DNA from: Puccinellia tenuiflora | Taxonomy: Eukaryota > Streptophyta > Magnoliopsida > Poales > Poaceae | DNA: 64,000 bases | Assembly (NCBI GenBank): GCA_012064385.1 | Contig: QRDG01002514.1 | Location: 1 to 64,000, forward strand | Direction of reading: 5' to 3' | Shown: in pieces, positions 33,301-42,414 of the stretch | Position numbering within the stretch: the stretch's first letter is position 1 | Layout of the letters: each line of letters begins with the position of its first letter | Position numbers and translations under genes: made by a program | Notes under the pieces: generated by a model | What the model saw: only the letters and a program-made list of their open reading frames with translations | Databases searched by the model: none | Told to the model about the DNA's origin: nothing

Positions 33301-36058
33301 ATTTCTATTATTTAAAATAATTATTTGAAAATAATTTTCTTATGTAATTAATTCAAAGGTAGTAAGTGGAATTGATTTGTACTAGTTTCTAAAACTACTA
33401 GTTTTCTAAAAAGAAAATAAATTTGAAATATAAGTTCAAAACATAAAATCCGAACTCATATACTATTTTGTAAATGACTGTCCTGTTACTCATCCTAGGT
33501 AAAACACACAAAAGGAATTCATTTGAAAATCTATCACTCTAATGTTATAACTTTTTGAAAGTAGTTAAATAAAATAAAATTATGAAATAAATGCAATCCT
33601 TAACTGAGCACCTGTAGTTGTTTATTAATCATGTAAAACATTACTTCGATAATCATAGCAAACACCTAAGTCTAAAAGTTATAACAACTCAAAGCATCTC
33701 ACCGTTAACAAAGTAATCAATAACGCGAAGCGCTTACTTGTGAGTTTGGGTATTTTGGGTTTTATGCGATGCATCTCATATTTATGCATAATAGCATATT
33801 GCAAGTGTTTCCAGTAGTCCTTACCCGGACTACTTTGCTGTTTTCAGATCTCCGGGTTCTGACGCACCCTAGAACCCCGAAGGGCATGAACTGCCACCTC
33901 TGCCACAGGCAAGTTCATCACTTGCTCATATCTCTTTGAAATACTTGTTAAAGCAACTATTTTCAAACTCTATATTACTATCACCTATTCCAAGAAAGCA
34001 TAAAGCTATTTTCTGAATAACATGACTATTGGTTGTCTACCTATTTGGTGGTAACCTACTATGGAGGGCAGGTGGGGACCATGGTAAGATGAATTGGTCC
34101 GGAGGTTCCACTTGCACGGGAAAGTATTACCTAGGAATTAACAACAAATGCCGTCATAATGATTGCGCCGTAAAGACGCGTTAACCATAAGACCTGGAAT
34201 GGGACGGGAAATGCCATCTGTACTTCTCCCGGATGCATGCCAACGGGTGACCAGGGTCGTACGCGGTAGGTCTTGCGGGACTACACGCAACATGGGTGGG
34301 AACCCTTAGGTCCCACGATACCTGGTGCCTATGATGGATTGTAGGGATGTCTCTGGAACGGGCAATCTGTTAGGCAAAGGGGAGGACTTTTGAGTCTGGA
34401 ACGGTCTGCCTAAAGATTTAGGGGAGGACAAACCTACAAAAGGGTGGGCATGCGTTGTGCGGAGAGGCACAGTGAATGACTTGGATCAAAAACTGGGCCC
34501 CACACCAAAGAGAGTGTGGACGGGAAAGATCACCCGGTTGTGCAACAAAGTCTTGATCTCTTATGGGTAAAGTAACGCACCTCTGCAGAGTGTAAAAAAT
34601 TGTAACATGTTACTCCCTGTTCCGGGAAGGAGCTGCGAACGCTGCAGGAAAGGAACTCCATGAAAGTTCTAGCCCTGTGAAGGATGACGGGCATAGTCTT
34701 CAGAAATAAAAGCAACCTCTTGAAGAAATGTTTTGCAAAACCCTTGCATTAGCTTGTGACTCTTTTGAGTCTTAAGCAGTAGATAGTGCATCAAACTTCC
34801 CACCGTACATAATGGACTTGCTGGGTAACGCTGGTTACTCACCCTTGCCCTTTTGACCCCCTGCTTAGAATCTTGGAGCCTTCAAAGGAGTTGACGGTGG
34901 TTCACCATGACATCGAGATCTTCATCAAGAAGTCAACCGCTACTACACCAACCGAAGCACGACGACAACTATGGCCACGAAGGAGCAATGTCAACGATGT
35001 TGAGGAGATCACTCTGCCAACGGAGGCGACCACGACTTTTGAAAGGATAAGTACAATAGGAAATAGAGATACTCCAGATAGAGTAGATTAAGGTTGTGGC
35101 AACAGCAGTAGTGGATGAGGAAATAGAGCTAGAGTTAATCTCCGGTTTAGTGCTACGAACTGGCTCTTTTCTGGGTTTCATTTGCACGAGGCTATCCTCT
35201 ATTTATCGAGGAGGTTCTCGAGATTTTGTATTGAATATGGTTGTAATCCTATAGTGTTACCTTGGACCTGCTATGTTTCTGTTGTACCACTCTGAGGGAT
35301 GTAATATTCACGGATAGGTCCTTCTGTGAGTATTATGTCAACGACTTGCACACTACACCATGCAGTGGTGTGCTGGGTCACCGCAACGGTGACTCCGCAA
35401 ATTATACTAGATAACACCACTTAAGCAACATCATATCCATTACACATAGGGAAACATCATGTATTCAACTATACTAATAAAGCTCATGATCACAACAAAG
35501 ATCACATCATGGGAGAGAGAGATAACCACATAGCTACTTGTATAAGCCTCAGTCCCGGTGAGGGACTACTCCCTCCTCATCGTGGGAAGCAACGGTGTTG
35601 ATGGAGATGGATCCGGCGGTCGATCCCCTTCCCGGCAGGGTGCCGGAACAGGACCTTCTGAACCCCCGAAACTTGTCGGCGATGGCGGCGGAGCTCTGTA
35701 TTGTATTTGGAAAAATCCTTTGGGGGTTAGGGTTTTTATGTCGGGGATGATTTATAGGCCAAAGGGCGTCGCGAGGGGGTCTCCGAGGGGCAGGGACCAC
35801 CCCCGGCCGCGGCCCCCCTTAGACCCGCGGGCGGGACCCGCCCCTTGCCTGTGGGTCCCTCCCGGGGTCGCCCTTCTGGCTCCGGTCCTTATTTACTCAA
35901 TAAAAAATCTCCGTAATTTTTCGTCCAATTTCGAGAATATTTCCAGAAGTAATTTTCTGCAACAAAAACAGGATGTAACATGGTATTAAAAACATGTGAC
36001 AACATCACAAAACTAGCATAGATCAAACAAAAATTATAGATATGTTTGACACGTATCA
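30364..36058 (-). repeat. LTR (upstream LTR in element orientation), interrupted by a solo LTR
   Basis: It starts tgatgtctactac and ends gacacgtatca. The sequence follows the partner LTR up to gatcacaacgg (31137), is interrupted by 4.25 kb of foreign LTR, and resumes at 35391 with gactccgcaaattatac exactly where the partner (about 26185) continues. Without the insertion and one TSD copy it is about 1,443 bp. Confidence 0.85.
31139..35385 (+). mobile_element. Giant Gypsy-type solo LTR (4,247 bp) with perfect TSD
   Basis: Runs from tgtaataccccagc to gggtcaccgca (TG...CA), flanked by acggt at 31134-31138 and 35386-35390. There is no internal domain, so it is a solo LTR left by LTR-LTR recombination. 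Its interior has a CT- and GC-rich island (32180-32900), an acceptor-like ctttgctgttttcag (to 33847), and another at gaccccctgcttag (to 34868) followed by an open segment reading LEPSKELTVVHHDIEIF. It shares the motif gggtaaa-ta-c-cacc-ctgcag-gt with the 9765-13697 LTR (34565-34591 versus 12875-12900), so the two LTR families are probably related. Confidence 0.92.
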
Positions 36059-36769
36059 TGTATCTACCCGTGGCGCACCCAAAACAGGTGCGCCATGGGT
36101 ATATACACATAGCCGTGGCGTAAAAAAAAAAAGGTGCGCCCCGGCTAAGTGTATATACCCGTGGCGCATCAAGCCCGTGCACCACGGGTAACCACTTAGT
36201 AGTGGCGTGTTTGCCGTGGCGCAGGGCCCTGCACCACGGGTAATCAGTTTTGGTGTGCCACGGGTAAGGTTTTCTGCACTAGTGTTCTACTCTCAGCCTC
36301 CAAATCTCATCTCGCATATCTCCAATCAAATCACTGAAAAACTTTGACAGTGGCTCATCATGCCATTCAACATAGCCACATCCACCATGTTGTGCATTTG
36401 TATCAATAAAAATGAATTAGAGATTAGAGGGCTCCAAGAGATCCATCTAGACGCCTTCCTCCTCGGACTGCAATTGTAGTTGCAATACTTGTCAGGCTCG
36501 TACGCCACCGGCGACCTCCCTTCCGTCCCACTCCTTCCAGCTGCTCGACGGAAGCCAGGAGCAGACGAGGCACTCGAATACCAGGACATTGTCCTCTCCG
36601 CCGCCGGCGCCGTCCGCCTCCACCGCTAACCCTAACCCTAATTTGGTTCCCCACTCGACTGCGTGTACAGGTTCGAACCTGCGCAAGATAGAAATAGCGA
36701 ACGTTGTCCCACCAGTCAACACAATCCCAGTTGACAGTTGCCACGTGAGCGTTTTCTTGGCTTGAAAAC

Positions 36770-36868
36770 CACTCAGGGTTCAATTTTGACCGGGATCTAT
36801 TAGTTTAGGGTACGAACGATAGGGATTTGGACATCGGGGTTCAAATCTGTTTAAAATAGACTTTTTCC
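36770..36868 (-). repeat. Right terminal inverted repeat of the MULE
   Basis: Mirror image of 22455-22580, ending gactttttcc at 36868. About 80% identical to the left end over 100 bp, with the gggatttggacat and aaaccactcagggttcaatt blocks conserved. Confidence 0.8.
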
Positions 36869-37939
36869 ATCGATAAATCGTGTGCGGTGGATGATTTTAA
36901 ATGTGTGAGCGACGAGGGGCGGATCTATCATCCCTCCAGCCCGAGTGGCCGCCCAGACTTGCCGACGATGCATCTCTTACGTTTAATACTTTATATAGTG
37001 ATTTTCTCTGAAAAATAGGTATTTTAAACTCGTTTGCCTAGGCTTCCGAAAGTTTTTGGATCCACCACTGTGCGCGACGGCTTGATCTGTAGTTCTATAC
37101 TGGGGAGAACTAAAAGAAAATTGCCGACATTCACGTATACTTCATGGAAGAAAAATAACTCAAACTGGGGCTACAAAAATAATTAGCGAGTTGGCGCGCA
37201 TCAGAGCCAACGTAAAGTTAACGCTTAAGATGCGCATCCATGCGCGAGCTCATCTCCCAGCTTTGTATTGGAAAGCTGAGAGGCGCTAGTGTCTGTAGGT
37301 CTAGCAGCAGGAGATTATATTGGTCGATCAGGATTCAGGACTCTGGAATCGATCCTGCGCATTCATGCTTATCTCTACCCACCGCCCCCACTTGATCGAA
37401 GCCACCCCCTCTTTCTCGACTTTGAGTTAAAGCTACTAGTAAGCTGTAGCAGTAGCGACGCATGGAAGAAATAAGCCTAGAACATTGTAGCACTAGCTAG
37501 CATGGTCCATATACAACAGGAGTAGCAGGTGGGCACCTCGTCGTCGTAGAGAGATACGATACGATTCTCGCGTGCATAGCAACCGCAGATTAAACAAAAC
37601 GAAACGGTGGCCACCTCAAGATTCTATATCATGGAGTATGTTCTCGGTCGATACCCCAGAAAGAACTTGATACCGATCCCATTGTAGGCTGTAGCTTGTC
37701 GTCGCCACAGATGCTCCGAATCTTGCGGGGCCGGTCTCTTCTGTGCGCCACCCACGTTTTCATGCTGCTTTACGGAAAGGTGATGTTCTTTTGCAATTGC
37801 GCCATTTTATGCAAGAACGTCACAACATCGTAATCGTTAGAATTGTATCTCTCGTCTCGACGTAGTGCCAATGGGCAAAGGACGGGAAAAAAAATTGAGG
37901 TCGGGTGAACTCTAAAGCAAAAATAAATATATATCAAAA
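36869..37939. other. Intergenic, nothing recognised
   Basis: Mixed-composition DNA. The first 50 bp still resemble the outer part of the MULE end (gcacacgatt, inverted). Short plus-strand frames such as 37289-37474 have no recognisable domain. No RNA gene or repeat was identified. Confidence 0.5.
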
Positions 37940-38815
37940 TTGTCTAGACACATTATTTTTGTATATGAAACTATATCTTTTTTGAAAATATATTTTAATT
38001 TCATCAAGCTCAGACATTTGAATATCTGTCATTCGATGTATCACACCATCAAATCATTAAATCAACCATCATTCATCTTGTTATGCAACTCGTTCTTGAT
38101 GATCTTCATAGCTAAGAAAGATCATTCAATCATTGCCATCGTTACCGGTAAAAACAATGCTAACTCAATGAGGCAGTAAACTGTAGAAAACATGACGTGC
38201 CTGTAACACCCAGACCCACCCCTGGGCCGGGCCTGTCTTCCCGGTCGGTTACCCATCCTCAAATTGCTTCGGACCAAGCACACTAAACTCGGAGTTCTTT
38301 ATAGATGAGCTTTCGGAAAAGAAGTTGCAACTTGTTGATATGAGTATCGTATCAATCCTATTGAGCTCTGAGCCAGGATCTCACATTGCCTTTCAATTTT
38401 AACCATCTTTTTAGCTATACTTGCAATATCACGAACAACTTTCAGTTCTCTTCATATGAATAATGAATAACTCAGGGGTTATTATATATGCTCAGTCTCA
38501 TAATCAGATACATTCTCATGATAAATCTATGTAAGCCGAATAAGCTTATTCACATTAGCCTAACAACTAAGTCTCTTGGATCAAGACAAAAGAAGTTCTG
38601 AAAATTCCCCATTAAATCAATAATTAAACTCGGTGATAATAGAGTCTATAGCACCATGCATGATAACAATGATCAACGGTGACCTCATGTCTTCCCTCTT
38701 TTCTCGTTTACTCAAATTTGTTACCATTTCATCCGTACTTGGAATTGTGATGCCATTTTCAGTGCAAAATTTCGTTACATCTTTCAAAAGTGACTTCCAA
38801 CTATCATTTTTTTAA
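37940..38815 (-). pseudogene. Decayed hAT-type transposase (TTF/hAT dimerisation region)
   Basis: The minus strand reads, with several stops, as the C-terminal third of a hAT-derived protein of the TTF-zinc-finger/dimerisation type. From 38815 downward come DSWKSLLKDVTKFCTENGI and IPSTDEMVTNLSKREKRED, then a segment ending SIAKKMVKIE. After the Cassandra insertion come VYCLIELALFLPVTMAMIE and SFLAMKIIKNELHNKMNDG, the hAT dimerisation core. The order and spacing match the family. At least eight in-frame stops make it inactive. The N-terminal half is not visible to the right and has been lost or decayed. Confidence 0.8.
38202..38385 (+). mobile_element. Cassandra TRIM solo LTR carrying 5S rRNA-derived sequence
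   Basis: 184 bp from tgtaacacccagacc to gatctcaca. The middle reads, on the complementary strand, like the 3' half of 5S rRNA: ggttacccatcct, accaagcacactaaactcgg and agttct are the known 5S blocks. Cassandra elements are terminal-repeat retrotransposons in miniature whose LTRs hold a 5S-like RNA polymerase III promoter. Flanking 5-mers are gtgcc (38197-38201) and ttgcc (38386-38390), one mismatch apart. With no internal region it is a solo LTR. It splits the hAT pseudogene. Confidence 0.85.
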
Positions 38816-39790
38816 TTGACCAAACATGTTCTCACATCAGTAAACAAAAACATTGTGAAATTATATAATTAGAAGTTTAGATCAACATTAGTAGAACCAT
38901 AAAATATTATCAATCGCATACGTGTACAATATTTTGATCCTTATTTTGTAACAGAAGAGGTACATCATTTTTCATACGAAGTAGTTTTAGCATCATCTAT
39001 CTTCATGATGAACACAATTGTTTGAAAATAGTTTTGCATAGTGTTCACTAATACACTCATAAGTTTCTCGTAGGAAGTCTATTTTAACATATGACCACTC
39101 AAAATATTTAGGAAAAACATGCGCATATGAAAAATTCGTCAAAATTCAAGGTAGTGTGGCATCCCTACCTTGCCCTAAGGAGAGCTTTACCCATATCTCG
39201 ATGGACCACTGGGACTCAGCTTGATGGATCATGGCATCTCCAATGGTTGTAAAATACGTGTTGGTAAAATTTGCCGCCACCTAGCAAACCCGATGATGTG
39301 GCATGAAATAAATGAGGAGGGAGAGCAAAGTTGTATGTAAAGTAATCAATAATTTTTACGGAAACTCTAAGGTGAAGTGGAGAACAATCATATTTATTCG
39401 CTCACCTCTTAATTTAGACACAATCCATTGAAGTAGCTGTATCATACTATGTTGGTTGATGTCATGGACATTTTTTACCGGCAAGACTACATACAACCTA
39501 TATACTCCTAGCTATCTATTGTAAACCTGATATTAGTCAAAGTAATTGCATACCAACTGTGGGTCCACATATCAACTAGCCTAGATGGATTCTAGATGAG
39601 ATCAAGATGGACAACATTCTATTTGGATGCAATTCAATAGTAGCATTCATCCAATGATTTATGTTGTGTGTAATCAAATGATAGTTAATGAGGGTGACTA
39701 GCTACAGTGCACTCTCCCGCAAGAGGGCCAACATGCAGATGGACGCTGCCTGCTTGCCACGTCGCGACAGGACCATACGGTCTGGTCAAT
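38816..39790. other. Intergenic, AT-rich; possible MITE remnant
   Basis: The right neighbour of the hAT pseudogene is AT-rich and may include its old intron or upstream part. Around 39232-39470 the texture (gcatctccaatggttgtaa, gatgatgtggcatg, aataaatgaggag) resembles Harbinger-type MITEs, but the inverted ends do not pair well enough to define borders. Confidence 0.35.
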
Positions 39791-41175
39791 GCGTCGTCTC
39801 CTCCAGGCGACCGAGGGGGCGAACCCCAGCAACTAGCGCCGCCACCCCCTCCTCTCTCCCTCCCCCGCCTCGTCGCTCCCGGAGGCCGCCGCCGGACAAG
39901 GCTGTGCGGCGCCGGTGATGGGGGCGGCGGGGATTTGGCCTCAAGGCCCTCGTGCGGCGGCATGGAGGTCACTGCAGCGCTGGGTCCTTCCGCCGTCTTC
40001 GAGGTCGCCGGCCGGTGAGCCTCCCCGCGCCCCTCCTCCCCGGCTCCGAGCTCATGCTTCCCGTCATGGTGGCGGGCGCTCTGTTCTGGCGGTGGTTTGG
40101 AGTGGATTTGGGTTGGCCGGCGGCGGTGTGGCCTCTATGACGACGGTTGCTTCGGCCGACGCTGGACCTTGGGCGGCGGCCTTGGTGGTTTTGGCAGTGG
40201 CGGTTGTCGTGGCTGTGGCAGATGGCGCGGCGGCCGGAGTTGGTGGCATTGTGCCCTTCGTGGCGCCTTGCCTCCAATTCTGGAAAGCGTGTAGCACAGG
40301 GCTTGCGCTCGAAATAATGGCGGGTGGCCCTGCTGTCCTTCGAGCATCAACATCCAATCTGATTCATGAAGGCTCACTGATTTGGCCGCCGACGAGTTCT
40401 GGTCTTCCTCTCAGAGATTTCCGTAGTTTGGCAAAGTGCTACTTGGATATCTAGAGGGAATTTGATGCGGTCGTGCTCACCCTCCTCTTCAGCCAGAGTG
40501 GCTTCGTTTGGGCGAGGTACGAAGCTTCGCCTTATGTCAGTGCCATGTGGCTTGTCTTATAGATTTCCATGCATCTGATGGAGGTGGAGAAAGTTATGGA
40601 GGCTGCAATCAGAGGTTGGTAATGACGAAGCAGGTATTGGCTGCAATGAGGACTATGCGACACAGGTTTTTCCTGTGTGTCGGGAGTTTGGAGACTTGCA
40701 GCAGCAGCCTTGGCAAGCGGGGGTGACAACACAGGTGGATTGCAATCTTGGTGGTGCTCTTCGAGCATGGAGACATGTGTGATTTCAGGGTGAAAGCTCA
40801 AGGTCTGGCCTTCATTGGTTGTATCTGGCAATGGTTTTGCTGAAGGCATTGTTTTTGGAATCCCGGTCTTTCTTCAGGGTGAAAGCCCAAGGTCTGGCCT
40901 TCATTGGTTGTACCTGGCAATGGCCTTGCTGAAGGCATTGTTTTTGGAGAACCTCTTTTGCGATCCGGGTGTTGTATTCTGGTGGTGGTTAGAGTGTTGC
41001 TGTTGTGAGTGTTTAATCACTCCGACAGGGTCTTTGTTTTTAATTTTCTCTCTCTCTTTTTTTTATTTTTTTCTTGGCTGTGTGCATCCTTGATGTCTTT
41101 CGATATCTTGTTGGTGCAGAGGCTGGGTGTAATTGGTATCTTTGTGATATTAATATATTCCCTTTATCAAAAAAA
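39791..41175 (+). mobile_element. LINE-derived element without reverse transcriptase, copy 1
   Basis: The 5' part (gcgtcgtctcctccaggcga and about 350 bp onward) is about 90% identical to 56853-57200. The 3' end ends in cctttatcaaaaaaa (41163-41175) preceded by tgtaattggtatctttgtga, the usual 3' end of grass LINEs. Between them there is GC-rich sequence and a tandem repeat but no endonuclease or reverse-transcriptase domain. GC-rich frames on both strands are not credible proteins. This looks like a non-autonomous LINE mobilised in trans. A target duplication was not found, so the 5' border is approximate. Confidence 0.6.
40786..40955 (+). repeat. Two-copy 89-bp tandem repeat in the LINE-derived element
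   Basis: The phrase cagggtgaaagctcaaggtc (40786) and the following 70 bp recur at 40875 with few changes, through ttgctgaaggcattgttttt. Confidence 0.75.
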
Positions 41176-42151
41176 GGATTGCCCGACGATGGTCGTATTT
41201 TTTCCTTACTTTTGTTGTGTTCTGCTTTTCGTTACAACCTAAAAAATATAGCATATTTAGAAATGCAGTGCCATGGGATCCAAATATAGCACATTGGTCG
41301 TTATTGTGTAATATTTCACAGGGTCCATTTCGTCGTAGCATGCTGTAGTCGGCGTGTCATGATGTCTTGGACACCTTAATCATTTATATAGAGCTTGAAG
41401 GGATACATTGTTCATTCTACCTAACATTGTAGGTGCATTTGTCATAACGTGGGTTGCGGTCTGGGCCTCTTCCATGGCCAGGACATTGGTGCAACCGAAC
41501 ATAATGCAAGGCAGTGGCTTATGGCAGAACATCAAATACACAATGCATCGTACGACATGACATTAGTGTCGCAAAACATAGTGCAACCAGACGTTCAGGC
41601 GGGACATCAAAACACATTGAATCATAAGGAAGGAAATCAGTGCAACGATACACATACACTCAACACACGAAGTCAAAATGCGATGCATTGTATGACAGGA
41701 CGTCGGTGCAACACAACGTAGAGCAATACATGCGCTCAGGACATGAGGTAAAAAAATGCAAAAAGGCATGACATATCGTGCACTTAGGATATAGGGCATC
41801 AGAAGGTAGTATAGAAAGATGTATGTGCACTTCAAACATGAAGGCAATGCAACATATGCACTCAGCGCGGTGCAAAAAAACCCGAAACATATAAACATTG
41901 ATCTAGTTTTTAAGACCTCAAAGAAACTAGCATAGTCGTGCAACGATATCATGAGTAGGATGCTCGGTCGAAATTTATTTTGTTCTTCACATTTGAATCT
42001 AAAAAGGGGAGAAAACACCTTCCACCAAACCCACCTGTGGCCTCCCCCGCCTGGGGGATTAACCACAACGTTCCAAGTGGGACGATATGGTTTACCCATG
42101 GGTGGGAGAAGCTCCCATGGCACGCCACTTGTCGCGTGGGGAGGAGCTAAA
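41176..42151. other. Intergenic with a faint degenerate repeat
   Basis: From about 41450 to 41880, short phrases (gacat-agtgcaac, gacatca, aacacattg, caggacat) recur irregularly every 30-45 bp, suggesting an old tandem repeat. No gene is recognised. The minus-strand frame at 41563-42123 is Cys/Leu-rich because of this repeat and has no known domain. Confidence 0.4.
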
Positions 42152-42414
42152 AAATCACCCTTCTAAGGGTCTCTTTGTTTGGACTTATTTGCTTATTGGA
42201 TTTGGACTTATAAGCAAAAAAAAAAAAAAAAACTAAATAGGTGTTTTTGGCTTTTGGCTTTTGGATGCCGAAAGCTTTTGCATAGGATTTTGGTTTCCAA
42301 AAGCCAAAGGCATGGATCGCCTATTTATGTTTTTTTGTCTTATAAGAAAAAAAATCCATGAAGTCAAAATAAGCCCAAACAAAGAGGCCCTCAGGAGGGT
42401 GCCTTTTTTTTTAC
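42152..42414. mobile_element. hAT-like MITE with long inverted ends
   Basis: The left end reads cacccttctaagggtctctt and then tgtttggacttatttg. The right end, reverse-complemented, reads caccctcctgagggcctctt and then tgtttgggcttatttt. Inverted similarity continues inward (tcttataag..., cctatttatg...), so most of the 260 bp can fold into a hairpin. There is no coding capacity. Target duplication not resolved because the inverted repeat runs to the very edge. Confidence 0.65.

Larger units (their letters stand above)
25427..36058 (-). mobile_element. Non-autonomous Gypsy-like LTR retrotransposon, reverse orientation
   Basis: Two LTRs (25427-26914 and 30364-36058, the latter about 1,443 bp once a nested solo LTR is removed) flank a 3.4-kb internal region. 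Read on the minus strand the LTR starts TGATACGTGTCAAAC and ends TGTAGTAGACATCA. The primer-binding-like TGGCGTCATTGCCGGGAGG lies just inside the right LTR (30335-30353, complement) and a polypurine AAGCTTGGGGATGC adjoins the left LTR (26915), which fixes the orientation. Flanking 5-mers are tgtac (25422-25426) and tgtat (36059-36063), one mismatch apart. There are no gag or pol domains; the only notable frame is at 29498-30094. Organisation and LTR ends resemble the Sabrina-like Gypsy group of Triticeae (by recognition only). Confidence 0.85.
24109..36284 (+). mobile_element. Non-autonomous CACTA element, about 1.5 kb before nested insertions
   Basis: The ends are CACTAGTAGGAAAA at 24109 and, reverse-complemented from 36284, CACTAGTGCAGAAAA. 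Flanking triplets are ttt (24106-24108) and ttc (36285-36287), close to the 3-bp duplication CACTA elements make. Subterminal copies of (c)ccgtggcgcacc and its complement are numerous at both ends (24180-24390, 24755-24840, 36065-36265), which is where CACTA transposases bind. Excluding the LTR element at 25427-36058 only about 1.5 kb remains. There is no transposase gene. A GC- and CT-rich segment with a 105-bp tandem duplication (24990-25160) lies in the left part. Confidence 0.88.
23938..36589 (-). pseudogene. GRF-type zinc-finger gene of the MULE, split by a CACTA insertion
   Basis: This minus-strand gene is convergent with the transposase, stop to stop 290 bp apart. The 5' part (36589 down to 36285) begins MSWYSSASSAPGF, has CNYNCSPRRKASRWISWS, and in another frame GGCGYVEWHDEPLSKFFSDL and GDMRDEIWRLRVE. 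C-x-C followed by CGYxEW is the GRF zinc-finger signature, whose known members bind single-stranded nucleic acid. The 3' part lies left of the CACTA, from 24108 down to 23938: GVVARSEDHSGMVARTED, then a short Lys/Glu coiled segment and a stop. Removing the CACTA and one 3-bp duplication joins RLRVE to GVVARSE in frame. Between ISWS and the CGYVEW part a frame change suggests a lost piece or an unspliced intron. Confidence 0.75.
22455..36868 (+). mobile_element. Mutator-like element (MULE) with convergent transposase and GRF zinc-finger genes
   Basis: The ends form long terminal inverted repeats. The left starts ggaaaaagtctattttaaac at 22455; the right end, reverse-complemented from 36868, starts ggaaaaagtctattttaaac and keeps matching for about 100 bp, including the aaattgaaccc(c/t)gagtggtt block. 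Weaker similarity extends further outward (gcacacgatt). Inside are a transposase 3' part on the plus strand (to 23648) and a GRF zinc-finger gene on the minus strand (stop at 23938), tail to tail as in MuDR. A CACTA element later inserted at 24109. Without it the MULE is only about 2.2 kb, so most of the transposase has been deleted. No clear 9-bp target duplication is left. Confidence 0.8.

Noticed and set aside
38202..38385. A 5S rRNA gene
   Set aside because: Only partial 5S similarity, within TG...CA LTR ends and flanking duplications; it is a Cassandra LTR.
39685..40454. Possible GC-rich genes at the start of the LINE-derived element
   Set aside because: The same sequence recurs at 56853 onward as part of a mobile element, and frames are open on both strands.
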